Of a stretch of 10,186 nt of DNA, positions 1 to 6,077 are shown in pieces. A program made the position numbers and the translations under genes. The number at the start of each line of letters is the position of its first letter. Within the stretch, counting starts at the first letter, position 1. A model generated the notes under the pieces. The model was not told where the DNA came from, did no database searches, and worked only from the letters and a program-made list of their open reading frames with translations. Source of the stretch: Rickettsiales bacterium (GTDB lineage: Bacteria; Pseudomonadota; Alphaproteobacteria; Methylaequorales; Methylaequoraceae); assembly GCA_002711625.1 (NCBI GenBank), contig PARR01000026.1, forward strand, positions 10,361 to 20,546, in the 5' to 3' direction.

Positions 1-498
1 ATTCTCCATTACTTCTAAACTCGAGTTTAATATACTCTTAAAAATTTCCTCTATATTTTGCGTTACGTCAATAGCATATGTATCTGCAACTAAGAATCTG
101 GGTATTTGAATTGTATGAAAATCGAGATTTAAATTTAATAATTTAAGTTTTTCTACTATATCGAATTTCGTTGAACCTTCTATAATTGTTAATTTTCTTA
201 AGATTGTTTCACCACTTACAATTTTCTTGATAATAGAATGTACTGATAATTCTTTATGGAAAAAATATTCGCCTGATCGCAAGTTTTTCTCCTCATTGTA
301 AAATTTTGTCCATAAAATAAAATTTATTTGGCTATCAATTATTTCCTCATCGTACAAAATTTTAGCTATACCATTCAACTTCATTCCAGGATTTATAACG
401 ATAGTTTTTGGATTTTCAAGATCATATTTTTTGAAAAATTTATAATGAATTAAATTTAAAATTATAATTAATGAAATTAAGAATGTTATCTTCTTCAC
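1..498 (-). CDS. mltG: Endolytic murein transglycosylase MltG (YceG family), N-terminal part, cut by the window edge
   Basis: MltG is an inner-membrane lytic transglycosylase that cuts nascent peptidoglycan strands and so ends glycan elongation. The 166 visible residues open with a short positive N-terminus and one membrane segment (about residues 4-19). Family-like stretches follow: VINPGMKLNGIAKIL (34-48), LRSGEYFF (73-80), TIIEGST (104-110) and VADTYAI (137-143), matching the usual LKAGEY, TIPEGxT and LPDTYxF motifs. The catalytic glutamate lies in the missing C-terminal half. The start is GTG, one base after the fabF stop, so translation is probably coupled to fabF; I see no ATG that keeps the membrane segment. 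The stretch between TIIEG and DTY is clearly shorter than I expect for the family, and the usual proline before DTY is alanine. The fabF-mltG neighbourhood is typical of alphaproteobacteria. Identification is from motifs plus context. Confidence 0.85.
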   Translation of the reverse strand, partial: MKKITFLISLIIILNLIHYKFFKKYDLENPKTIVINPGMKLNGIAKILYDEEIIDSQINFILWTKFYNEEKNLRSGEYFFHKELSVHSIIKKIVSGETILRKLTIIEGSTKFDIVEKLKLLNLNLDFHTIQIPRFLVADTYAIDVTQNIEEIFKSILNSSLEVMEN

Positions 499-499
499 T

Positions 500-1753
500 T
501 TAGAGCTTTTTAAATATTAATGATACGTTTGTACCGCCAAATCCAAATGAATTTGAAAGTGACACATTATTATCCTCTTGAATACTATTTTTCGGAATAA
601 GATTTATTTCTTCACACCCTTCTGAAATTTTTTCTAGATTTAGAGTTGGTGGCATAATGTTATTTTTAATAGATAGAATGGAAAAAATCGCCTCAATTGC
701 TCCTGAAGCTCCAAGAAGGTGACCAGTTGACGATTTCGTAGATGACATAAAAAAATTACTAAGGTCATTTGCAAAAAGTTTTTTTACTGCTTTGAATTCA
801 ATTTCATCTCCCAAAGGTGTGGATGTACCGTGCGCATTAATATAACTTATAGCTTCTGGCGACAATTTTGCATCTTTTAATGCCATTTTCATGGCTCTAA
901 ATCCACCATTCCCATCGCTAGCCGGGGCTGTAGCATGATAGGCATCACCCGTAAGACCATAACCAACGATTTCTGCATAAATGTTGGCTGACCTTTTTTT
1001 CGCATGTTCAAATTCTTCTAGAACAAGTATACCTGCTCCCTCAGACAAGACAAATCCGTCTCTATCTTTATCCCATGGCCTCGAAGCTTTTTCAGGTTGG
1101 TGATTAAAATTTGAGGATAGGGCTCTCATTGCACAAAAACCCGCTATCCCGAATCTCGTACATGCTGATTCAGTTCCACCAGCAACCATAACATCTGCAT
1201 CTCCATTTACTATTATTCTAAATGAGTCTCCAATTGCGTGGGCGCCTGAGGCACAGGCGGTTACTACAGAGTGATTAGGTCCCTTAAGATTATATTTAAT
1301 TGAGATGTGTCCGCTGGCAAGATTTATTAGACAAGAGGGTATAAAAAAAGGAGAAATTTTTCTTGGGCTCTTTTCTAGATTTTCTGAACTTTTTTTTATT
1401 CCGTCAAGTCCGCCTATTCCTGAACCAATTATTACACCTGTTCGTTCAGAATCTATTTGGTTCTGGGGAATCCAATCAGCATCATTTAGAGCTTCCTTAG
1501 CGGATACAAGAGCATATTCTATGAAAGGCTCAATTTTTTTTTTGTCTTTGACTGGAATAACATTTTCTGGAAATAGTTTTTCGTCACCTAATTTTGGCAA
1601 CTGACCACCTACCTGTGATGCTAGATCATCAATTCTGAAGCCATCAAGCTTTCTGATTCCTGACTTTCCATTGATAAGTTGATTCCACGAAAAAGGCACA
1701 CCAAATCCGAGTGGTGTACACATTCCAATACCAGTTACAACCACTCTTCTCAT
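500..1753 (-). CDS. fabF: 3-oxoacyl-[acyl-carrier-protein] synthase II (FabF, KAS II)
   Basis: FabF is the cytosolic condensing enzyme of fatty-acid elongation: it takes an acyl chain onto its cysteine and condenses it with malonyl-ACP. The 417 residues match the usual length. The nucleophile is C167 in VVTACASGAH. The two catalytic histidines are H308 (NAHGTSTPLGD) and H345 (STGHLLGASGA), with the conserved lysine K340 just before (SSTKSSTGH). The C-terminal NSFGFGGTNVSLIF (401-414) holds the glycine-rich gating loop. The N-terminus RRVVVTGIGMCTPLG fits the family start. ATG lies 9 bases behind the acpP stop, and those bases (mostly A/T) carry no Shine-Dalgarno sequence, so expression probably depends on coupling to acpP. 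FabB/KAS I is the alternative, but acpP-fabF linkage and the TGIGxxxPLG start favour FabF. Confidence 0.97.
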   Translation of the reverse strand: MRRVVVTGIGMCTPLGFGVPFSWNQLINGKSGIRKLDGFRIDDLASQVGGQLPKLGDEKLFPENVIPVKDKKKIEPFIEYALVSAKEALNDADWIPQNQIDSERTGVIIGSGIGGLDGIKKSSENLEKSPRKISPFFIPSCLINLASGHISIKYNLKGPNHSVVTACASGAHAIGDSFRIIVNGDADVMVAGGTESACTRFGIAGFCAMRALSSNFNHQPEKASRPWDKDRDGFVLSEGAGILVLEEFEHAKKRSANIYAEIVGYGLTGDAYHATAPASDGNGGFRAMKMALKDAKLSPEAISYINAHGTSTPLGDEIEFKAVKKLFANDLSNFFMSSTKSSTGHLLGASGAIEAIFSILSIKNNIMPPTLNLEKISEGCEEINLIPKNSIQEDNNVSLSNSFGFGGTNVSLIFKKL

Positions 1754-1762
1754 AAAAAATAT

Positions 1763-1999
1763 CTAATTTTGAAGATTACCTATGTAATCTATAGCATCTT
1801 TGATTGTTTGAATTTTTTCTGCAGCCTCATCTGGTATTTCAATATTAAACTCCTCTTCAAATGCCATAACAAGCTCTACAGTATCCAGACTATCTGCCCC
1901 AAGATCATCGACGAAGCTGGCAGACTCTACAACTTTGTCTTTCTCTACACCTAAATGTTCTACTACAATCTTTACAACTCTTTCTTGAATATCACTCAT
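1763..1999 (-). CDS. acpP: Acyl carrier protein
   Basis: This 78-residue acidic protein carries growing acyl chains on a 4'-phosphopantetheine arm through all fatty-acid synthesis steps, and also supplies lipid A and phospholipid synthesis. The prosthetic-group site is S37 in the hallmark [18 protein letters not shown], followed by the acidic recognition helix and the [17 protein letters not shown] third helix. Length and sequence are canonical. The start is well supported: AAGGAA (plus-strand 2006-2011 read in reverse) sits 6 bases before ATG, one of the clearer ribosome sites in the window. The gene has its own promoter in the 68-base gap behind it, fitting the need for far more ACP than enzyme. 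The gene order fabG-acpP-fabF is the common bacterial one. Confidence 0.98.
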   Translation of the reverse strand: MSDIQERVVKIVVEHLGVEKDKVVESASFVDDLGADSLDTVELVMAFEEEFNIEIPDEAAEKIQTIKDAIDYIGNLQN

Positions 2000-2005
2000 A
2001 CTTGG

Positions 2006-2056
2006 TTCCTTAAAATGTTAATAATTTGTTATATTAACAATTAACATTATTTTCAA
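2006..2056 (-). promoter_or_regulatory. Probable acpP promoter with Shine-Dalgarno
   Basis: Read on the minus strand, TTGAAA (2056-2051, 5 of 6 matches to the -35 consensus) is followed by a 17-base spacer and TATAAC (2033-2028, 5 of 6 to the -10 consensus). Transcription would start near 2021, giving a leader of about 21 bases that carries the AAGGAA ribosome site at 2011-2006. This is the best-matching sigma70-type promoter I find in the window. It lies inside the fab cluster and gives acpP and downstream fabF-mltG transcription independent of fabD-fabG. The call is by consensus inspection only. Confidence 0.65.
2016..2046 (-). repeat. Three exact TGTTAAT heptamers around the acpP -10 box (possible operator)
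   Basis: On the plus strand TGTTAAT occurs at 2016-2022, and its reverse complement ATTAACA occurs twice head to tail at 2033-2039 and 2040-2046. In the transcription direction of acpP, the two adjacent copies cover the spacer between -35 and -10, and the third copy, in opposite orientation, lies at about the transcription start. The arrangement and position are seen directly. That a repressor or activator binds here is inference. Low sequence complexity in an AT-rich spacer could produce some of this by chance. Confidence 0.4.
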
Positions 2057-2067
2057 ACAAAATTTAA

Positions 2068-2793
2068 TTAAGTCATAAGCATTCCACCGTTAACATGAAT
2101 TGTTTCGCCGGTAATGTATTTAGCGTTATCAGATGCTAAAAATAACGCACAGTCAGCAACATCTTTTGATACCCCTATCCTTTTCATTGGTATTTTGTTT
2201 ATTATTTCTTCTTTTTGTTTTTCGCTTAAATCATTGGTCATGTTAGTCTCAATAAAACCAGGAGAAATACAATTAACTGTAATATTTCTAGAAGCAAGCT
2301 CAATTGCTATAGATTTTGACATACCAATTATTCCGGCCTTCGACGCAGTATAATTACTCTGACCTATATTACCTGAATGGCAAACTATGGAAGTAATATT
2401 TATAATTCTGCCCCATCGATTCTTCAGCATATTTTTAGCTATTTTAGTTGTGATAAAAAAATTTGAATTTAGATTTGTATTAATTGTGCCAATCCATTTA
2501 TTTGTCGTCATTCTTATAAACAGACTATCATTGGTGATTCCTGCATTATTTATTAGTATGTCAACGTTATTGCAATCATCAAAAACTGAGTTTAATCTTT
2601 TTTCAACTTCTTCTTCATTCGAGATGTCACATGAATAGTAACCGATCACTGATTTATAAGATTGTTTGATTTTTTTTAGCTTTATTTCGTCTCTTCCAAA
2701 AAGAATAAGATTATAATCTTTTGCAAAAACATTACAAAGCGCCCCTCCTATTCCCCCGGTAGCACCAGTAATAAGAACATTTCTTTTACTCAT
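2068..2793 (-). CDS. fabG: 3-oxoacyl-[acyl-carrier-protein] reductase (FabG)
   Basis: FabG performs the first reduction of each elongation round, turning 3-ketoacyl-ACP into 3-hydroxyacyl-ACP with NADPH. It is a classical short-chain dehydrogenase of 241 residues, close to the family's usual length of about 244. The nucleotide-binding TGATGGIGG is at 9-17 and NNAG at 82-85. The active site is complete: N107 (NTNLNS), S135 (INITSIV), Y148 and K152 (NYTASKAG). The C-terminal CISPGFIETNMT and VNGGMLMT segments are typical. The usual GNPGQ before the tyrosine reads GNIGQ. ATG overlaps the fabD stop by 4 bases (ATGA), implying translational coupling; only a weak AGGT lies upstream. Other SDR reductases share the fold, but context with fabD and acpP settles the call. 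Confidence 0.96.
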   Translation of the reverse strand: MSKRNVLITGATGGIGGALCNVFAKDYNLILFGRDEIKLKKIKQSYKSVIGYYSCDISNEEEVEKRLNSVFDDCNNVDILINNAGITNDSLFIRMTTNKWIGTINTNLNSNFFITTKIAKNMLKNRWGRIINITSIVCHSGNIGQSNYTASKAGIIGMSKSIAIELASRNITVNCISPGFIETNMTNDLSEKQKEEIINKIPMKRIGVSKDVADCALFLASDNAKYITGETIHVNGGMLMT

Positions 2794-3755
2794 AATATAC
2801 CTGCATAATGTTCTATAAATATTTTAAAGTCACTAGTATTTGATATATTTATATTGTCACAGTTTATTCCAATTCGTTTGTTAATTCCAGTTAGAACTTT
2901 ACCGCAACCTATCTCGATAATTGATTTTGGATTACTATTTTCGGCTTTAATAATACTTTCTCGCCACCTCACCCGGGAGTAAATTTGTTCAACAAGTAAT
3001 CCTTTAATTTTTTTTAAATTATTTTCAAGACTAGCATTAACATTGCTTATTATTGTTGATCGTAACTCAGAAAATTGGGTTTGAATTATATGTTTTTTAA
3101 ATTCTTGAGAAGCAGGTTTCATCAAGCTACAGTGAAAGGGTGCACTCACGTTTAAATCGATTAACCTTTTTGCACCCTTTTTTTTCAATTCTGACGAAAT
3201 AATTTCAACACCAATTTTTGTCCCGGATAATATTGCTTGACCTGGAGAGTTGTCGTTAGCTACTTCACAGATTTCACCGTTATTGAGTTTCGTTTGTTTG
3301 ATTGTATCCTCTATCACTCCTAAATCCATTCCGATAACCGCTCTCATCATGGTTTCTAAATTGGAAATGGCATTTTGCATAGCCAAACCTCTCTCTCTAA
3401 GTAATTTTGCTGCTGATGAAAGTGAAATTGAGCCGATACTGCATAGAGCAGAATACTCACCTAGAGAATGACCTAAAACAATATTTGCTAAGTCAGATAT
3501 TTTTTTTTGTAGTTCATGCTCAATTATCTTCACAATTGCAATACTTACCGCCATTAGAGCTGGCTGTGTGTTAGAAGTTAATGTTAATTCAGAGTCCGGT
3601 CCCTCAAAACAAATCTTCGATAAATTCATACCCAGTGTTTCATCTATTTCATCAAAAACATCTTTGGCTACTCTGTGGTTTTTATAGAGCTCATGACCCA
3701 TTCCAACTTTTTGTGATCCTTGGCCAGGAAATATAAATATAAAAGGTTTTGTCAT
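2790..3755 (-). CDS. fabD: Malonyl-CoA:ACP transacylase (FabD)
   Basis: FabD moves the malonyl group from malonyl-CoA to ACP, supplying the extender for fatty-acid synthesis. At 321 residues it is slightly longer than E. coli FabD. Motifs in order: IFPGQGSQ (8-15) forming the oxyanion-hole region, GHSLGEYSA with nucleophile S97, the malonyl-binding arginine R122 (LRERGLAMQ), and catalytic H208 (SAPFHCSLM). The C-terminal EIGCGKVLTGI corresponds to the usual GPGKVLTGL with Pro replaced by Cys. ATG at 3755 places the PGQGSQ motif at the normal distance. No Shine-Dalgarno sequence precedes it, and the likely promoter ends only 6 bases before ATG, so the mRNA may be leaderless. It is the first gene of the minus-strand fab cluster, divergent from rpsF. 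Confidence 0.97.
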   Translation of the reverse strand: MTKPFIFIFPGQGSQKVGMGHELYKNHRVAKDVFDEIDETLGMNLSKICFEGPDSELTLTSNTQPALMAVSIAIVKIIEHELQKKISDLANIVLGHSLGEYSALCSIGSISLSSAAKLLRERGLAMQNAISNLETMMRAVIGMDLGVIEDTIKQTKLNNGEICEVANDNSPGQAILSGTKIGVEIISSELKKKGAKRLIDLNVSAPFHCSLMKPASQEFKKHIIQTQFSELRSTIISNVNASLENNLKKIKGLLVEQIYSRVRWRESIIKAENSNPKSIIEIGCGKVLTGINKRIGINCDNINISNTSDFKIFIEHYAGIL

Positions 3756-3761
3756 GTATTG

Positions 3762-3790
3762 AATATAAATAAATATTTTATTTATAGCAA
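3762..3790 (-). promoter_or_regulatory. Probable fabD promoter, possibly giving a leaderless mRNA
   Basis: On the minus strand, TTGCTA (3790-3785) is followed by exactly 17 bases and TATATT (3767-3762, 5 of 6 to the -10 consensus). The -10 box ends 6 bases before the fabD ATG (3755), so the predicted start point falls at or within about one base of the A of ATG. There is no ribosome site in the 6 intervening bases, which fits leaderless initiation. An upstream promoter overlapping the rpsF control region cannot be excluded. Confidence 0.5.
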
Positions 3791-3800
3791 TTTAGTGTTA

Positions 3801-3806
3801 TATAAT
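3801..3806 (+). promoter_or_regulatory. Candidate -10 box of the rpsF operon promoter
   Basis: A perfect TATAAT lies at 3801-3806 in the divergent gap. The hexamer 17 bases upstream (3778-3783, TTATTT) is a poor -35. Transcription would begin near 3813, giving a leader of roughly 55 bases that contains the hairpin at 3830-3850. An alternative pairing of TTGCTG (3814-3819) with TATAAA (3839-3844) has a 19-base spacer, and its -10 would sit inside that hairpin, so I rate it lower. Confidence 0.4.
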
Positions 3807-3829
3807 TATAAATTTGCTGTGTATATAGC

Positions 3830-3861
3830 TAAACTTTTTATAAAAGTTTAACCGAAAGGAG
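3830..3861 (+). promoter_or_regulatory. rpsF leader hairpin followed by CCG: candidate S6:S18 autoregulatory element
   Basis: TAAACTTTT (3830-3838) and AAAAGTTTA (3842-3850) are perfect inverted repeats around a TAT loop, a 9-bp stem. An A and then CCG (3852-3854) follow at once, and the ribosome site AAAGGAG (3855-3861) directly after. In many bacteria the S6:S18 protein pair represses its own operon by binding a leader motif described as a CCG in a bulge between a hairpin and a basal stem. Here the hairpin and CCG are in the right order and just ahead of rpsF. The basal stem is not convincing: the only pairing I see is AAATTT at 3810-3815 with AAATTT at 3864-3869. If that stem formed it would mask the TTG start. 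The hairpin is seen; its function is inference. Confidence 0.4.
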
Positions 3862-3867
3862 AAAAAT

Positions 3868-4194
3868 TTGTTTTATGAGAGTGTTTTTGTTTTAAGTGGG
3901 CAACTTTCAGAGAAAGCTGCCAAAAACAAATTTGATGAATACATTAAATCTATTGAAGATTCTGGAGCTAAGATCTTAAAAACAGAATTTTGGGGACTTA
4001 GAGAGCTAGCTTACAAGATAAAAAAGAATTCAAGAGGATATTATTATATGGTCAATTCAAATTGTGAGTCATCACTTCTCAACAGTTTTCATAAAAAAGT
4101 TAAACTTGATGAAAACTTCCTGAGATTTCTCAACATCAAAATAAAAAAAGTAGATGTGGCTGAATCTCAGTTAATTGAAAAGGGGAAAAAATGA
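3868..4194 (+). CDS. rpsF: 30S ribosomal protein S6
   Basis: S6 binds the platform of the 30S subunit as a heterodimer with S18. The 108 residues begin [14 protein letters not shown], the usual first beta strand (compare LYEHVFIAR), and contain the conserved [22 protein letters not shown] (41-62) and [13 protein letters not shown] (79-91). It lacks the long charged tail many alphaproteobacterial S6 proteins carry. The start is TTG: AAAGGAG at 3855-3861 is 6 bases upstream and the encoded N-terminus matches the family, while the nearby ATG at 3875 is out of frame. The stop overlaps rpsR by 4 bases (ATGA), so S6 and S18, which act as a pair, are translationally coupled. First gene of the plus-strand operon. 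Confidence 0.96.
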   Translation: MFYESVFVLSGQLSEKAAKNKFDEYIKSIEDSGAKILKTEFWGLRELAYKIKKNSRGYYYMVNSNCESSLLNSFHKKVKLDENFLRFLNIKIKKVDVAESQLIEKGKK

Positions 4195-4451
4195 GACCAA
4201 GAAATAATAAAAGAAAGGTATTTGATAATACCGCTGCCAAATTACTTGTTAACAAAAGTTGCCCTCTTTCGGGTAAAGGTGCTCCTATAGTTGACTATAA
4301 AAATATTGATTTATTAAAGAAATATACAACTGAAAAGGGAAAAATTTTACCTAGTCGTGTAACTCAAGTTTCAACAAAAAAACAACGAGAGTTGTCATTA
4401 TCAATTAAAAGGGCTAGATATTTGAGTCTGATCCCTTTTGTTTCTAACTAA
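4191..4451 (+). CDS. rpsR: 30S ribosomal protein S18
   Basis: S18 is the partner of S6 on the 30S platform. The 86 residues hold the family core: [22 protein letters not shown] (24-45), [21 protein letters not shown] (48-68) and [13 protein letters not shown] (72-84). The N-terminus is rich in Arg and Lys (MRPRNNKRK), as expected for rRNA contact. AGGGG at 4181-4185 provides a ribosome site 5 bases before ATG inside the end of rpsF. The stop TAA shares its last base with the ATG of the next gene (TAATG). Confidence 0.97.
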   Translation: MRPRNNKRKVFDNTAAKLLVNKSCPLSGKGAPIVDYKNIDLLKKYTTEKGKILPSRVTQVSTKKQRELSLSIKRARYLSLIPFVSN

Positions 4452-5386
4452 TGAAGTTCAAAGAAAATGAATTAAGAATTATATTTTACTCGACTTTTCT
4501 TATCATAATTATAGAAACAATCTTTTTTTTGATCTCTCCTCAACTATTTACTTTAATTGGATTTCTTCCATTATTAATAATAGGGTTTGTTGTAAAACTC
4601 AGATTACTGTTTCTAAATTTGATTCTTTCGAATTTTTTATTAGTATTTGCAAACTTTGGAACTAGTATTTTGAGTTCAAAATCCATAATTAATGTGAGTT
4701 TTATGCTGGTTTTTGTATTTTTTTCATCATTAATACTTTTATTTTTCGTATTTTTAAAATTATCAGAGGAAAAACAGATCTCATTTGGTAGTTCTTTATC
4801 AAATTATAATTTAGTGTGTAACCTTTTACTTTTGTCTTTTATCTTTTTTTTTTTTTCTAGATTAGATTTAAGCGAAATTCAATTAAGAATTATCGATTCA
4901 ATTAATACAATTTTTAATGATTCAAATTTAAATAGAAATACTCAGATGGAGGGTTTAGTTAAAAACGTAGTAAGCATATTACCGTCAATAAATTTTCTTA
5001 TAATTTTGATAAGTTTATCCTTAAATTGTTTAATTTCTCAAATAATTATTAAAAAATTAAATTTACCTGAGGAATATCAACTGGATATACATGATTCTAT
5101 TGTGCCTAAGTCTTTTCTTAGTTTTTTCACATTATGCTTTCTCAGCTTAGTTATTTTGCCACCCTCAATTCATATGTATGTAAATAATGTTCTAATACTT
5201 TCCTCATTCTGCTTTTTAACTGATGGATTAATATTTGTTACAAATTATTTAAAAAAATTTGAAATAAATAAATATATAAAATTTATTTTTATATTTTTAC
5301 TTTTTATATTTTTAGGTTATGTTCTTTTCTTACTTATATTCTTTTTAGGATATTATAGAAGTTGTAAGAAAATTTTTTTAAAGTGA
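4451..5386 (+). CDS. Multi-spanning membrane protein in the DUF2232 (YybS-like) position between rpsR and rplI
   Basis: I do not recognise this protein by motif. It is 311 residues, very hydrophobic, with eight or nine predicted membrane segments at about 10-28, 31-48, 51-69, 80-103, 121-137, 174-199, 222-240, 244-266 and 276-303. A polar loop (about 138-172) and a charged loop (200-220, LPEEYQLDIHDSIVPK) separate the groups. Alphaproteobacteria commonly carry a DUF2232 membrane protein of this size exactly between rpsR and rplI, and that synteny is the main ground for the label. The function of the family is not settled. The start overlaps the rpsR stop by one base, so coupling is likely. 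Its fifth segment is encoded through a 13-T run (4844-4856), prone to slippage. Confidence 0.7.
   Translation: MKFKENELRIIFYSTFLIIIIETIFFLISPQLFTLIGFLPLLIIGFVVKLRLLFLNLILSNFLLVFANFGTSILSSKSIINVSFMLVFVFFSSLILLFFVFLKLSEEKQISFGSSLSNYNLVCNLLLLSFIFFFFSRLDLSEIQLRIIDSINTIFNDSNLNRNTQMEGLVKNVVSILPSINFLIILISLSLNCLISQIIIKKLNLPEEYQLDIHDSIVPKSFLSFFTLCFLSLVILPPSIHMYVNNVLILSSFCFLTDGLIFVTNYLKKFEINKYIKFIFIFLLFIFLGYVLFLLIFFLGYYRSCKKIFLK
4844..4856 (+). repeat. T13 homopolymer inside the DUF2232-like gene
   Basis: Thirteen consecutive T residues encode F132-F135 and the first base of S136 in a membrane segment. Runs of this length inside coding DNA are prone to polymerase slippage and to sequencing indels. Gain or loss of one T would shift the frame in the middle of the protein. 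A second T13 lies before dnaB (7088-7100), and shorter runs occur in the exchanger gene (T9 at 6421-6429 and 6438-6446, T11 at 6979-6989). Confidence 0.9.
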
Positions 5387-5396
5387 GTTAATTCAA

Positions 5397-6035
5397 ATGG
5401 AAGTTATTTTACTAGAGAGTTTTGATAAATTAGGAAAAGTCGGTGACATTGTACATGTAAAAAATGGATTTGCCAGAAATTTCTTAATACCAAAGAAAAA
5501 AGCACTAAGAGCCAGCACTCAAAATAAGGAACATTTTAACAAAATAAAGAATGATTTGATTAAAAAGAATAATCAGATTATTTCAGATGCTGAGAAAATT
5601 GTAGATAAAATTAAAGATAGTGAAATAGTGTTTATTCGAAATGCTGCAGATAATGGTCAGCTTTATGGGTCTGTAACACCTAAGGATATATCTCAATATT
5701 TTAGTTCTAAAAAGATTGAGATTCAGCCCTCTAGTATAAATCTGCATTCTGCAATAAAAAAAATAGGTCTTTTCGACATTAATATTAAGTTACATGCTGA
5801 CGTAAATTGTAAACTAGAATTAAATGTAGCTACTTCCGAAGAAAATGCACAATTACAAAGAAAAGAAAAGAACGAAACAAAACAGAAAGACGAGTTGACT
5901 AGGAGCGTTCAAAATTTAAAAAAAAGTTCAAATATTGAAACCTCAATTTCATCAGACTCAAGTGATGATGAAGAAGAAAAATCATCTATAGAAAAAAATG
6001 CTTATAAGATTGAAGACAGTAAAGAGGTTACTTAA
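5397..6035 (+). CDS. rplI: 50S ribosomal protein L9 with acidic C-terminal extension
   Basis: L9 binds 23S rRNA at the base of the L1 stalk and reaches out from the ribosome. The N-terminal rRNA-binding domain is canonical (MEVILLESFDKLGKVGDIVHVKNGFARNFLIPKKKA, residues 1-36 in pieces). A lysine-rich connecting helix follows (about 41-75), then the C-terminal domain with NGQLYGSVTPKDISQYF (86-102) and the closing strand LHADVNCKLELNVATSEENAQ (132-152). The usual protein ends near residue 150. Here about 60 more residues follow, low in complexity, with an acidic stretch (SSDSSDDEEEKSS, 185-197), probably disordered. Extended L9 tails occur in other alphaproteobacteria. ATG lies 10 bases after the preceding stop with only a weak ribosome site. 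The gap to the next gene is 42 bases. Confidence 0.96.
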   Translation: MEVILLESFDKLGKVGDIVHVKNGFARNFLIPKKKALRASTQNKEHFNKIKNDLIKKNNQIISDAEKIVDKIKDSEIVFIRNAADNGQLYGSVTPKDISQYFSSKKIEIQPSSINLHSAIKKIGLFDINIKLHADVNCKLELNVATSEENAQLQRKEKNETKQKDELTRSVQNLKKSSNIETSISSDSSDDEEEKSSIEKNAYKIEDSKEVT

Positions 6036-6077
6036 TCTTTCCTGTTCTTATACTCATAAAATAGTTAAAAATAATTC

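Noticed and set aside
1305..1604. Plus-strand open frame of 99 codons inside fabF
   Set aside because: It lies fully antisense to a well-identified fabF with intact catalytic motifs and has no recognisable protein features; it is a shadow frame.
1679..1954. Plus-strand open frame of 91 codons over the fabF-acpP junction
   Set aside because: It is antisense to the start of fabF and most of acpP, with no ribosome site or family resemblance.
3852..3859. CC-GAAA-GG as a GNRA tetraloop hiding the rpsF ribosome site
   Set aside because: The stem would have only two base pairs with unpaired A on both sides; not stable enough to count as an RNA switch.
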